From Rhizobiaceae bacterium (lineage in GTDB: Bacteria; Pseudomonadota; Alphaproteobacteria; Rhizobiales; Rhizobiaceae): DNA of 64,000 nucleotides. Below, one piece after another: positions 42,352 through 50,744 of this stretch (its first letter is position 1; the number at the start of each line of letters is the position of its first letter). The stretch covers positions 1,178,001 to 1,242,000 of the forward strand of contig JAMLJC010000001.1 in NCBI GenBank assembly GCA_023953845.1, in the 5' to 3' direction. The notes beneath the pieces are model-generated. The model saw only the letters and a program-made list of their open reading frames with translations, searched no databases and was not told where the DNA came from. A program made the translations under genes and the position numbers.

Positions 42352-42777
42352 ATGGATCGCACAGCTTCAGCCGTCTGGAAGGGAACGCTCAAGGAGGGTT
42401 CCGGCACGATCGATCTGCAGAGCGGCGTCTTCAAGGCGCAGCCCTATTCCTTCAAGATGCGCTTCGAGGATGAGAGCGGGAAATCCGGCACCAATCCCGA
42501 AGAGCTGATCGCAGCGGCCCATGCGAGCTGCTTCGCCATGCAGCTTTCGCATTTCCTGGCCGAGAACGGCACGCCCGCCGAGAAGCTGGACGCCAAGGCC
42601 GCGGTGACACTGGTGCCCGGCACCGGTATCACCAGAAGCGCGTTGACGCTGGTTGGCACCGTTCCGGGGCTGGATCAGGCGAAATTCGGCGAACTGGCGG
42701 AAAAGGCCAAGGCCAACTGCCCCGTCTCAAAGGCGCTCGGCGCGATCGAAGTGACGCTGGACGCCAAACTCGCCTGA
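42352..42777 (+). CDS. osmC: OsmC family peroxiredoxin
   Basis: A 141-residue OsmC-type thiol peroxidase that reduces organic hydroperoxides. The reactive cysteines are Cys60 (HASCFAMQLS) and Cys123 (ANCPVSKAL), and the N-terminal TASAVWKGTLKEGSGTI is typical. The start has CAGGGAGA 8 nt ahead. A strong terminator hairpin lies 27 nt past the stop. Confidence 0.94.
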   Translation: MDRTASAVWKGTLKEGSGTIDLQSGVFKAQPYSFKMRFEDESGKSGTNPEELIAAAHASCFAMQLSHFLAENGTPAEKLDAKAAVTLVPGTGITRSALTLVGTVPGLDQAKFGELAEKAKANCPVSKALGAIEVTLDAKLA

Positions 42778-42803
42778 TCGACGGCATTTCGATCCGGAGC
42801 GAC

Positions 42804-42832
42804 AAGCCGGGCCGCATCGAGCCCGGCTTTTT
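42804..42832. terminator. Rho-independent terminator between osmC and carbonic anhydrase
   Basis: A perfect 9-bp stem AAGCCGGGC/GCCCGGCTT with an 8-nt loop followed by five T residues. It ends osmC and may act in both directions for the convergent carbonic anhydrase gene. Confidence 0.8.
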
Positions 42833-42837
42833 CGCGC

Positions 42838-43482
42838 TCACGCGAGGTCGGGACGCTCGAAATCGCCGGTATTGCGGTTCATGATCCAGAGTTCGCCTGT
42901 CGAGATGTCGAACCATGCGCCATAGAGATTGAGCTTGCCCTTCTCCTCAAGGATGCGCACGCAGGGGAAGGTGCGCAGATTGGCGATGGAGAAGCGTATC
43001 GAGATGCGTTCGAGCGCCGTCTGGCGCTCCGTCGCCGTCATCATCGAGTTCTGGGCCACGATATCGGCGGAAGGCCCGATCAGGCTCATCCATTTGCCGA
43101 TGAAGTCGCCAGGCGAGAGCGGTTCGGCACCGGTGCTGAGGGCCGCCTTGATGCCGCCGCAGCGACCATGGCCCATCACGACGATGTTGCGTATCTTCAG
43201 GCTCTGGACCGCGAATTCGAGCGCCGCCGACGTCGAATGGAATTCGCCATCGGGCTCGTAGGGCGGCACGAGATTGGCGACGTTGCGCAGCACGAAAAGC
43301 TCGCCCGGCCCGGCATCGAAGATCGTTTCCGGCGCTGACCGCGAGTCGCAGCAGGCGATCATCATGATCTCCGGGTTCTGGCCGTCTCGCGCCAGCGTCT
43401 TGTAGCGGGCGGTCTCGCTTTGATAGCGCCCGGTCATGAAGTTCCGATAACCTGTTAGCAAGCGTTCCGGCAGATGGGTCAT
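42838..43482 (-). CDS. Beta-class carbonic anhydrase
   Basis: A 214-residue zinc enzyme that interconverts CO2 and bicarbonate. The zinc ligands are Cys45 (CDSR, with the Asp-Arg dyad), His105 and Cys108 (GHGRCGG). Length is normal. It is convergent with osmC; the 5' side has a short intergenic region shared with the divergent ACT gene. Confidence 0.95.
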   Translation of the reverse strand: MTHLPERLLTGYRNFMTGRYQSETARYKTLARDGQNPEIMMIACCDSRSAPETIFDAGPGELFVLRNVANLVPPYEPDGEFHSTSAALEFAVQSLKIRNIVVMGHGRCGGIKAALSTGAEPLSPGDFIGKWMSLIGPSADIVAQNSMMTATERQTALERISIRFSIANLRTFPCVRILEEKGKLNLYGAWFDISTGELWIMNRNTGDFERPDLA

Positions 43483-43574
43483 GATGCTATCGCTTACCGC
43501 GACAGGATCATCGGATCAATCGCTTGTTGCGATGCAATATGCGAAGCGCCAACTATGACAGCTGCGGGGACGGT

Positions 43575-43988
43575 ATGAGCGGCGAAACGGACCTCCAGCG
43601 ACTGCTTTCGGCAATGCAGCCGGTGCTGGCGACCGGAACCTATGTCTTCGCCACGCTTCCGCCCGAAAAAGCGATGCCAGCGCATGCCGAATCCCTGATG
43701 ACGTTCAGGGAGGCGGAGGGCACGACACTGATCCTGACGACCGCCGCAGCGGAAGCCGCGGCGCTGCCATCGATCTTCCGCTGCCGCATGATCACGCTCA
43801 CCGTACATTCCTCGCTGGATGCCGTCGGCTTCATGGCGGCGATCACGCAACGCCTCGCGGCGGCCGGAATCGGCGTCAATCCCGTCTCTGCCTTTCATCA
43901 CGACCATCTGTTCGTGCCGGAAGCACGGGCGGAGGAAGCGATGACGATCCTGCGGGAGATCAGCTCTGACACGAGCCCTCCCCCTTGA
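43575..43988 (+). CDS. ACT domain-containing protein
   Basis: A 137-residue protein with an ACT-like fold: ETDLQRLLSAMQPVLATGTYVF then a beta-alpha-beta region RMITLTVHSSLDAVGFMAAIT and GIGVNPVSAFHHDHLFVP. Related proteins are small amino-acid-binding regulators of unknown partner. The ATG at 43575 has GGGGACGGT ahead. A short GC hairpin (CCTCCC/GGGAGG, 43977-43995) lies at its end but lacks a T tract. Confidence 0.8.
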   Translation: MSGETDLQRLLSAMQPVLATGTYVFATLPPEKAMPAHAESLMTFREAEGTTLILTTAAAEAAALPSIFRCRMITLTVHSSLDAVGFMAAITQRLAAAGIGVNPVSAFHHDHLFVPEARAEEAMTILREISSDTSPPP

Positions 43989-44004
43989 AGGGAGGAACCC
44001 GGCG

Positions 44005-45039
44005 CTACGCCGCCTTCTGCTTCGGCTGGATGAGGCCCCTGGCGACCAGCAGTTCGGCGATCTGGATGGCGTTCAGCGCCGCGCCCTTGCGCAGGTTGTC
44101 CGACACGATCCACAGGGCGAGACCGTTCTCGACGGTCGCATCCTCGCGAATGCGGGAGATGTAGGTCGCGTCCTCGCCGGCGCTTTCGACCGGCGTGATG
44201 TAGCCGCCGTTCTCGCGCTTGTCGATGACGAGGCATCCCGGCGCGTCGCGCAGGATGTCGCGCGCCTCGTCCGCCGTGATCGGCCTCTCGAATTCGAGGT
44301 TCACGGCTTCCGAATGGCCGATGAAGACCGGCACGCGCACGCAGGTCGCGGTCACCTTGATCTTCGGGTCGAGCATCTTCTTGGTCTCGGCGACCATCTT
44401 CCACTCTTCCTTCGTGTAGCCGTCCTCCATGAACACATCGATGTGCGGGATGACGTTGAAGGCGATCCGCTTGGTGAACTTCTTCGCCTCGACCGGGTCG
44501 GCGACGAAGACGGCGCGGGTCTGCGCGAACAGTTCGTCCATGCCTTCCTTGCCGGCGCCGGAGACGGACTGGTAGGTCGAGACCACGATGCGCTTGATGG
44601 TCGCGGCATCATGCAGCGGCTTCAGCGCCACCAGCATCTGTGCGGTCGAGCAGTTCGGATTGGCGATGATGTTGCGCCTGGAGAACTGGTCGATGGCGTC
44701 CGGATTCACTTCCGGCACGATCAGCGGCACGTCGGCGTCGTAGCGCCAGGCCGACGAATTGTCGATGACGACGCAGCCCTGCTTGCCGATCTTCGGCGAC
44801 CACTCCTTCGACACGTTGCCGCCGGCCGACATCAGGCAGATGTCGGTGTCCGAGAAATCGTAGGTGTCGAGCGCGCGCACCTTCAGCGTCCGGTCCCCAT
44901 AGGACACCTCGGTGCCCTGGCTGCGGCGCGATGCGAGCGCCACCACCTCGTCGGCGGGAAAGCCGCGCTCTTCCAGGATGTTCAGCATCTCGCGGCCCAC
45001 ATTTCCCGTGGCGCCGGCAACCGCTACCTTGAAACCCAT
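44005..45039 (-). CDS. asd: Aspartate-semialdehyde dehydrogenase
   Basis: A 344-residue enzyme reducing aspartyl phosphate to aspartate semialdehyde, feeding lysine, methionine and threonine synthesis. The NADP motif VAGATGNVGREML is at the N-terminus, the catalytic Cys is in IANPNCSTAQ (near 130), and YQSVSGAGKEGMDEL follows. The ATG at 45039 has ACAGGAGA upstream. The frame extends further to 45147 with no family similarity. Confidence 0.96.
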   Translation of the reverse strand: MGFKVAVAGATGNVGREMLNILEERGFPADEVVALASRRSQGTEVSYGDRTLKVRALDTYDFSDTDICLMSAGGNVSKEWSPKIGKQGCVVIDNSSAWRYDADVPLIVPEVNPDAIDQFSRRNIIANPNCSTAQMLVALKPLHDAATIKRIVVSTYQSVSGAGKEGMDELFAQTRAVFVADPVEAKKFTKRIAFNVIPHIDVFMEDGYTKEEWKMVAETKKMLDPKIKVTATCVRVPVFIGHSEAVNLEFERPITADEARDILRDAPGCLVIDKRENGGYITPVESAGEDATYISRIREDATVENGLALWIVSDNLRKGAALNAIQIAELLVARGLIQPKQKAA

Positions 45040-45153
45040 TGCAAAAAATCTCCTGTCGCTCTCCGCCTGGTTGGCTTGGAGGTACCCGCCGGCCATTGCG
45101 GGTCCCGCCTCCCTCCGGCCGTATCCGGGGAGAGGACGGATGGCCAAGGGAGA

Positions 45154-45288
45154 TCAGACCGTTTTGCCGGTAGTGGCTTTGCTGGTCGTTTTGGCCGGGG
45201 CTTTGGCGGAACGGAGACGCACGCGATCAGCCGAGGCTCCATGGCCCGGAAAATCGAGTGCAATGAGCGCCGTGAGCAGGCCGCGCAT
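45154..45288 (-). CDS. Possible small protein between the caspase-like and asd genes
   Basis: A 44-residue frame (MRGLLTALIALDFPGHG start) with ACGGAG 6 nt ahead of the ATG. The N-terminus is weakly signal-like and the tail is Lys/Thr-rich. No homology is recognised. The 321-nt region it lies in, 45040-45360, holds no other candidate gene. Confidence 0.3.
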   Translation of the reverse strand: MRGLLTALIALDFPGHGASADRVRLRSAKAPAKTTSKATTGKTV

Positions 45289-45360
45289 GTAAAACTCCGT
45301 CGTCGGGCGCGCTTTTACGCGCTTTGGATCAGGAGTCAATCAGCGATACGGGCTTCGATA

Positions 45361-46548
45361 TCAGCGACAACCGTTCTCCGCCCATTTCTGAAGCGCCACC
45401 TTGAAACGCGGGCCAAGGGGATGCGGCAGGCGCATGATCGATACGTCGTTCGCCTGATATGTCTTCGCCTGATCGCACAGCGCGGTCTTGGTCCAGCTAT
45501 GGCAACTGACGCATTGGGTGTCCCACATCTGCTTCTCCAGCCCTTCGACAGGCGGAAAGGCGGGCTTGCCGGTGATGAGCTGCGCAATGCTCTTGCCGTC
45601 GAGCTCCGGCTCGCCGAAGTCGATCGGACCGTCGAAGGAGACAGGCGCATCGTTGCCGAGCTTCGGGATCAGGGCGCGAAGCTGGTTCGCGGCCACCTGA
45701 TCGCCCGAAGCCCTCGGCGTTTCCGCAGGCTTTGTCTTGGTTTCCGCATCGGGGGCGGTGCCGACGATCAGGGGCTGGTTCGTCGCCACTGGATTGAGCA
45801 TCACCTCGTCGATGAGCGAAGCGTTCACCCACGGGCGCTGGCGGCCGCCGGTGGCCTTGTAGACGGCGCCGGTGATCCGCGTCATCACCGTCGTCAGTTG
45901 CACGTTTTCATCGCCGATATGGTCGATCAGAGCTTCGGTGAAGGGCGAATGCTCGCCATTGCCGTCATAGGCGACCTCATTGGGGCTGGTGGCGAAGGCG
46001 ATCAGCGTGCCGTTGCCGCCATCCTCGAACTGCACCTCGGCAAGCCCCTGCTTGGCATTGGAGAAGCCGCCCTTGCGCGACGAGAGCGGGTTGTTGCGGC
46101 AGGCATCCAGGAAGACGAGACGAACCTTGGTCTCGCGCGAAAGCTGGCGCAGGATGAAGTCGAGCGACACGGTCTCGAAGTCGAGCGACGTCTCGTCCTC
46201 GAGAACGGCGTCCACGGGCAGCAGATAGTTGCGGCCGGAGACCTGCACGCCGTGGCCGGCGTAGAAGAACAGCGCCAGGTCGGCGCCGCGCACCACCCTG
46301 GCGAAATGCGCCATAGTGGCCTGCGTCTCGGCCTTGGTCTGGTCGAAGCCCGATACAACCTCGAAACCGAGCGATTTCAGTTTTCCGGCAACGGCTTCGC
46401 CATCGCCGACCGCGTTCTTGAGCACAGGCAGACTGGCATAGTTGGCATTGCCGAGGACGAGCGCGACGCGGCGCTCGGCCGACGCGCCGGCAAGCGATGC
46501 CAGCAAAAGCAGGAAGGTCAGGGCGATTGTCGAAATCCGCAGACTCAT
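45361..46548 (-). CDS. Exported caspase-like (C14 peptidase) protein with C-terminal heme c motif
   Basis: A 395-residue precursor. The signal peptide (ALTFLLLLASLAGASAE, 9-25) is followed by a caspase p20-like domain (27-250) with the dyad His99 (FYAGHGVQ) and Cys150 (LDACRNNP), so peptidase activity is plausible. After a low-complexity linker (about 262-290) the C-terminal segment carries CVSCH (346-350), a c-type heme motif, with Met372 as a possible sixth ligand and extra Cys358 and Cys394. Combination of a protease-like fold with heme c in the periplasm is unusual. Encoded 18 nt after a YceI-OmpA fusion gene. Confidence 0.85.
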   Translation of the reverse strand: MSLRISTIALTFLLLLASLAGASAERRVALVLGNANYASLPVLKNAVGDGEAVAGKLKSLGFEVVSGFDQTKAETQATMAHFARVVRGADLALFFYAGHGVQVSGRNYLLPVDAVLEDETSLDFETVSLDFILRQLSRETKVRLVFLDACRNNPLSSRKGGFSNAKQGLAEVQFEDGGNGTLIAFATSPNEVAYDGNGEHSPFTEALIDHIGDENVQLTTVMTRITGAVYKATGGRQRPWVNASLIDEVMLNPVATNQPLIVGTAPDAETKTKPAETPRASGDQVAANQLRALIPKLGNDAPVSFDGPIDFGEPELDGKSIAQLITGKPAFPPVEGLEKQMWDTQCVSCHSWTKTALCDQAKTYQANDVSIMRLPHPLGPRFKVALQKWAENGCR

Positions 46549-46566
46549 CGACGCGCCCGCATAGGT

Positions 46567-47661
46567 TCAGTTGGCCGTTTCCGTCGCCGAAAACTCGATC
46601 CGCCGGTTGAGCGACTTGTTCTTGGCGGTGTCGTTCGGAACGATCGGGCGGCTCTCGCCGTAGCCGACGGCAGCGATGCGGTTAGCGGAGACGCCGGCAT
46701 GCACGATATATTCACGCACCGATTTCGCACGCCGCTCCGACAGAGCCTGGTTTTCGGTATCCGAACCATCGCTGTCGGTGTGGCCCGACACCTGGACCTT
46801 GAGGCTCGGGCATTTGGTGACGGCGTCGAGCACGCTGTCGAGAACCGGGCGGCTTGCCGGATCGAGCCTGGCGCTGCCGGAGCGGAAATAGATCGCTCCG
46901 GTGCGCGACAGCACGTCGAACCGGTTGGCGCATTCCTCGCTCGTGTATTCGGCCTTCGTCGCGTCCGTGGCGATGGGACCGACGGCCTGCGTCGTGGCCG
47001 CTACCTGCACCGGCGCCGGCTGGCTGGGAACGTCCGTACCGAAGATGAAGTCGAAAGAAACCGAGGCCGTGGGCACGATGTTGGTCACGCTCGCCGCACG
47101 CTCGAGCTTCTCGATCGCGGGCAGGAGACCGAAATCCTCCACTGCCACCGCTACCGGCACCTGCGAGGCGACCGATACGACGCTGTCGCTGATCATGGTG
47201 ACGATGACCTTGGCCTCCATCTCCTTTTCGATGCCGTGGAGCGACAGGGTGAAGGGAAGCGACATCACCATGCGTCGTTTCTGGGGCAGATCCGCAAAGG
47301 CCGCCGGGTCGACCCTGGCCGTCACAGTGGCGGTCGGATACTCGAACGTCTCGAAGAACAGGAAGCGCATGCGCACGTTACGCAGGTCGACTCCGGTATC
47401 GACGGAATTGAGGTCGAAGGAAACGAAGGCCGTCCCGTCGGGCTCGATGAGGCCGGAAATGTTGCGGATCGTGTTGGTCTCCACGATCGTGTTCTTCTTC
47501 ACCGATTGATAGGTGAGCGTCGATTGCGCCGGGTCGAGCACCCAGGCCGAAGCGGCGAGGGCGGCGCCTTGTATCGTCAGCAGGAGGGCGGCGGCGAGCA
47601 ACAGAACGCTCAGGCCGCCGGTTTCCCGGCTTCGTTTCGTGAATGCAGGGATGCACGACAT
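46567..47661 (-). CDS. YceI-OmpA fusion protein, exported
   Basis: A 364-residue precursor with a signal peptide (VLLLAAALLLTIQGAALA). A YceI-like lipid-binding beta domain occupies about 37-205 (WVLDPAQSTLTYQSVKKN opening). An OmpA-type peptidoglycan-binding domain fills about 245-360 (GAIYFRSGSARLDPASRPVLD, VSGHTDSDGSD, NQALSERRAKSV, NRRIEFSA). It would sit in the periplasm tethered to the wall while binding an isoprenoid-like ligand. The start at 47661 excludes a short upstream extension. The caspase-like gene follows. Confidence 0.88.
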   Translation of the reverse strand: MSCIPAFTKRSRETGGLSVLLLAAALLLTIQGAALAASAWVLDPAQSTLTYQSVKKNTIVETNTIRNISGLIEPDGTAFVSFDLNSVDTGVDLRNVRMRFLFFETFEYPTATVTARVDPAAFADLPQKRRMVMSLPFTLSLHGIEKEMEAKVIVTMISDSVVSVASQVPVAVAVEDFGLLPAIEKLERAASVTNIVPTASVSFDFIFGTDVPSQPAPVQVAATTQAVGPIATDATKAEYTSEECANRFDVLSRTGAIYFRSGSARLDPASRPVLDSVLDAVTKCPSLKVQVSGHTDSDGSDTENQALSERRAKSVREYIVHAGVSANRIAAVGYGESRPIVPNDTAKNKSLNRRIEFSATETAN

Positions 47662-47798
47662 TTCCGACCTCTGGGTTCCTGACACAGACACTTCCGGAAA
47701 ATTCGCAGCAGACTATCCAATCAGAATACTGCAATCGACTCAATCTTGCGAGAGGCGATTGAAACAGCCGATCCCGCCGGTCGCATGCGTCCGGCGCG

Positions 47799-47816
47799 CC
47801 GTCATTCGCCCGTCAT
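47799..47816 (+). promoter_or_regulatory. PHO box
   Basis: CCGTCAT-TCGC-CCGTCAT: two identical 7-bp repeats 4 bp apart, the layout of the PhoB-binding PHO box (consensus CTGTCAT repeats, 11-bp period). It sits just upstream of the phosphoesterase-btaA-btaB operon, ending 22 nt before the chosen start. Confidence 0.75.
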
Positions 47817-47838
47817 GGATTTTTGCTCAAAGCACCCC

Positions 47839-48669
47839 ATGACGAAGGACGGTTCCACTGATTCCAATGTTCAGCCGCGAACATATCGCGCGCTGTTCAT
47901 TTCCGATGTGCATCTGGGAACGCGCGGCTCGCAGGTGCCCGCCCTGCTGGAATTCCTGAAGGAACACGACGCGGACACGATCTACCTGATCGGCGACATC
48001 ATCGACGGATGGCGGCTGCGTCAGGGCTGGTTCTGGCCGCAATCGCACAATGACGTGGTGCAAAAGCTTCTGCGCAAGGCGCGCAAGGGCGCGCGCATTG
48101 TCTACATCCCCGGCAACCACGACGAGTTTCTGCGCGAATATTGCGGCACCGCCTTTGGCGGCGTCGAGATCATGGACACCGCCATCCATGAAACGGCCGA
48201 CGGCAAGCGCTATCTCGTGATCCATGGCGATATCTTCGACGTGGTGGTGCGGCACGCCAGATGGCTCGCCTTCCTCGGCGACTGGGCCTACGAGATCGCC
48301 ATGTGGCTGTCGCGCCGCGTCAACATCGTGCGGCGGCGGCTGGGCTTCACCTACTGGTCGCTGTCGGCCTGGGCGAAGCAGAAGGTCAAGCACGCCGTCA
48401 ACTTCATCGGCAAGTTCGAGGAGACGCTGGTCGCCGAGGCCCGCCGCGAAGGCGTGGACGGCGTCATCTGCGGCCATATCCACAGCGCTGCCCTGCGTGA
48501 CTTCGGCGGGCTGACCTACATCAACACCGGCGACTGGGTCGAAAGCTGCACCGCCGCCGTCGAGCATTTCGATGGCCGCATCGAGATCATCGAATGGTCG
48601 CTGCTGTCGCGTGCGCTCCATCAGCAGCGCAGCGCGACCGTCCCGCTCTGGCGCCGCCGCGCCGCCTGA
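47839..48669 (+). CDS. Calcineurin-like metallophosphoesterase, PlcP/LpxH-related
   Basis: A 276-residue dinuclear metal phosphoesterase. Motifs in order: LFISDVHLG (Asp23, His25), IGDIIDGW, IPGNHDEFL, VIHGDIFD and ICGHIHSAAL. Databases usually label the family UDP-2,3-diacylglucosamine hydrolase. In rhizobia, the related PlcP is a phospholipase C that releases diacylglycerol from phosphatidylcholine under phosphate limitation, and the adjacent btaAB genes plus a PHO box make that role more likely here (inference). The ATG at 47815 lies inside the PHO box, hence 47839. Confidence 0.82.
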   Translation: MTKDGSTDSNVQPRTYRALFISDVHLGTRGSQVPALLEFLKEHDADTIYLIGDIIDGWRLRQGWFWPQSHNDVVQKLLRKARKGARIVYIPGNHDEFLREYCGTAFGGVEIMDTAIHETADGKRYLVIHGDIFDVVVRHARWLAFLGDWAYEIAMWLSRRVNIVRRRLGFTYWSLSAWAKQKVKHAVNFIGKFEETLVAEARREGVDGVICGHIHSAALRDFGGLTYINTGDWVESCTAAVEHFDGRIEIIEWSLLSRALHQQRSATVPLWRRRAA

Positions 48670-48692
48670 TCCCTCGAACCGACAGGACCGCC

Positions 48693-49949
48693 GTGAACTC
48701 CGTTTCGTCCATCCGGCCCGAAGTTTCTTCCTCCACGAAGCGGCAGGCGGCCGCCCGGCTGCGGCGCGCGGTCCGGCAGAACCCGGCCTTTTCCGGGGCC
48801 GGCATTGCCGAGCGTGTCTTTGCCCGGATCTTCAGCGGCCTCGTCTATGCCCAGATCTGGGAAGACCCGGATGTCGACATGGAGGCGCTCGCCATCGAGC
48901 CGGGGAATCGCATCGTCACGATCGCGTCCGGGGGATGCAACGCTCTTTCCTACCTGCTGGCCGATCCCGCTGAAATCGAGGCGGTCGATCTCAACCGCAC
49001 GCACGTTGCCTTTAACCGGCTGAAGCTCGCGGCACTGAACTCGCTCCCGGACTACGACAGTTTCTTTCGTTTCTATGGCGGTGGAGACTGTTCGAAGAAC
49101 GCGGAACTCTATCGGCTGCATGTACGGCCGCAACTCGATCCGGAAACGCGCGCCTATTGGGAAGGACGCCGCCTTTCCGGCCGCCGGCGCATCTCGATCT
49201 TCTCGCGCGGCCTCTATCGCCACGGACTGCTCGGTCTCTTCATCGGCGCCGGCCATCGCGCAGCGCGGCTATACGGCGTCAACCCGCGGGAACTGCTCAC
49301 TGCAAGGAACGCGGAGGAACAGCGCGCCTTCTTCGACAAATCGCTCGCGCCGCTCTTCGACAAGAAACTGATCCGCTGGGTGACCGGCCGCAAATCGTCG
49401 CTCTACGGCCTTGGCATACCGCCGCAGCAATACGACGCGCTGGCAACGGCAGGCGACGGCATGGCTTCGATCCTGCGCGAACGACTCGAGAAGCTCGCCT
49501 GCGACTTCCCGCTTTCGGAAAACTATTTTGCATGGCAGGCCTTCGGCCGCCGCTACGATGAGGCAGGTCCGCTGCCGCCCTATCTTCAGCGCGCGAATTT
49601 CGAGGCCGTTCGCACCCGCGCGAACCGGCTAACCGTCACCAACGCTTCCTTCGGCGAGTTCCTGTCCTGCAAGCCGGACGCCAGCGTCGACCGCTTCGTC
49701 CTGCTCGACGCGCAGGACTGGATGACGGACGGCCAGCTCCACGATATGTGGCATGAGATCACCCGCACGGCCGCCCCCGGCGCCCGCGTCATTTTCCGCA
49801 CGGCTGCCGCCGGGAGCATTCTCATCGGCCGTCTGACGGCTTCGTTGCTGGATCGCTGGGAATATCGCGAAGAGGAGTCACGGCGGCTTCATGTGCGCGA
49901 TCGTTCCTCGATCTATGGCGGCTTCCATCTCTACGTTTTCAAGGGCTGA
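48693..49949 (+). CDS. btaA: S-adenosylmethionine:diacylglycerol 3-amino-3-carboxypropyl transferase BtaA
   Basis: A 418-residue enzyme that moves the aminocarboxypropyl group of AdoMet onto diacylglycerol, giving diacylglyceryl homoserine. It matches the DUF3419/BtaA pattern: LVYAQIWEDPDVDMEAL, IVTIASGGCNALSYLL, VDLNRTHVAFNRLKLAAL and the late VDRFVLLDAQDWM. GTG at 48693 with AGGACC ahead, 23 nt after the phosphoesterase stop. DGTS made with BtaB replaces phospholipids when phosphate is scarce. Confidence 0.93.
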   Translation: MNSVSSIRPEVSSSTKRQAAARLRRAVRQNPAFSGAGIAERVFARIFSGLVYAQIWEDPDVDMEALAIEPGNRIVTIASGGCNALSYLLADPAEIEAVDLNRTHVAFNRLKLAALNSLPDYDSFFRFYGGGDCSKNAELYRLHVRPQLDPETRAYWEGRRLSGRRRISIFSRGLYRHGLLGLFIGAGHRAARLYGVNPRELLTARNAEEQRAFFDKSLAPLFDKKLIRWVTGRKSSLYGLGIPPQQYDALATAGDGMASILRERLEKLACDFPLSENYFAWQAFGRRYDEAGPLPPYLQRANFEAVRTRANRLTVTNASFGEFLSCKPDASVDRFVLLDAQDWMTDGQLHDMWHEITRTAAPGARVIFRTAAAGSILIGRLTASLLDRWEYREEESRRLHVRDRSSIYGGFHLYVFKG

Positions 49950-49961
49950 CGAGCGACCGCG

Positions 49962-50639
49962 ATGGCGACCGAGATCGAACACGCCCGGCTGATGGACGGC
50001 ATCTACCGCCACCAGCGCCATTTCTACGACGCGACGCGCAAATTCTATCTTCTGGGCCGCGATCCGATGATCGCCGGCTTGCGGCCGCCTGCCGGCGGCA
50101 GCGTCCTGGAGATCGGCTGCGGCACCGGCCGCAATCTCGTCAAGGCGGCACGCCGGTATTCGGATGCGCGCTTCTTCGGCATCGACATATCCCGCGAGAT
50201 GCTGGAGACGGCGGGCCATGCGATCTCCGCCGCCGGCTGCCGCGACCGCACGCGTCTCGCCTATGCGGATGCCGCCGGTTTCGACGCGGAACGCGCCTTC
50301 GGCATTCCCGCCTTTGACCGTATCTTCATCTCCTACGCGGTCTCGATGATCCCGCAATGGCGCTCTGTCATCGCCAACGCCGCAGCACGGCTGGCACCCG
50401 GCGGTGAGCTGCACATCGTCGATTTCGGCGATCTCGCCGGCCTGCCCCGATGGACGAAAGCGGCGCTCTATGCATGGTTGCGCTGGTATCATGTGACACC
50501 GCGCCCCGATCTCTTCGCGACCGGCGCCGAGACTGCACAGCGACTCGGCGGCAATCATGAGGAGCGGCGTCTTTACCGTGGTTTCGCCTGGATTTCCGTG
50601 ATCCGGGCCGACCGGGAGACGGGCTTGGACGTCCCATGA
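49962..50639 (+). CDS. btaB: AdoMet-dependent N-methyltransferase BtaB
   Basis: A 225-residue methyltransferase that trimethylates diacylglyceryl homoserine to DGTS. Motif I is VLEIGCGTGRNLV (about 48-60); DIS and the YAVSMIPQWRSV region fit class I methyltransferases, and YRHQRHFYDATRKFYLLGRD is typical of BtaB. It starts 12 nt after the btaA stop, completing the operon. Confidence 0.93.
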   Translation: MATEIEHARLMDGIYRHQRHFYDATRKFYLLGRDPMIAGLRPPAGGSVLEIGCGTGRNLVKAARRYSDARFFGIDISREMLETAGHAISAAGCRDRTRLAYADAAGFDAERAFGIPAFDRIFISYAVSMIPQWRSVIANAAARLAPGGELHIVDFGDLAGLPRWTKAALYAWLRWYHVTPRPDLFATGAETAQRLGGNHEERRLYRGFAWISVIRADRETGLDVP

Positions 50640-50744
50640 AAGATCGCCGGTGGCGACGCTTGTGACAGCGCCTCTCATCGCGTTGTGATTTGACCTGTAT
50701 GCGAAGCGACATAGCTTCTCCGACAGATACAGCGAGGTGCCGTC

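Noticed and set aside
43977..43995. CCTCCC/GGGAGG hairpin at the end of the ACT gene
   Set aside because: Too short and without T run to call a terminator; may still slow transcription.
44314..47682. Very long plus-strand open frame (1122 codons) opposite asd, the caspase-like and YceI-OmpA genes
   Set aside because: Lies antisense to three genes with clear domains and motifs; composition is Arg/Gly/His-rich as expected of a GC-rich shadow frame.
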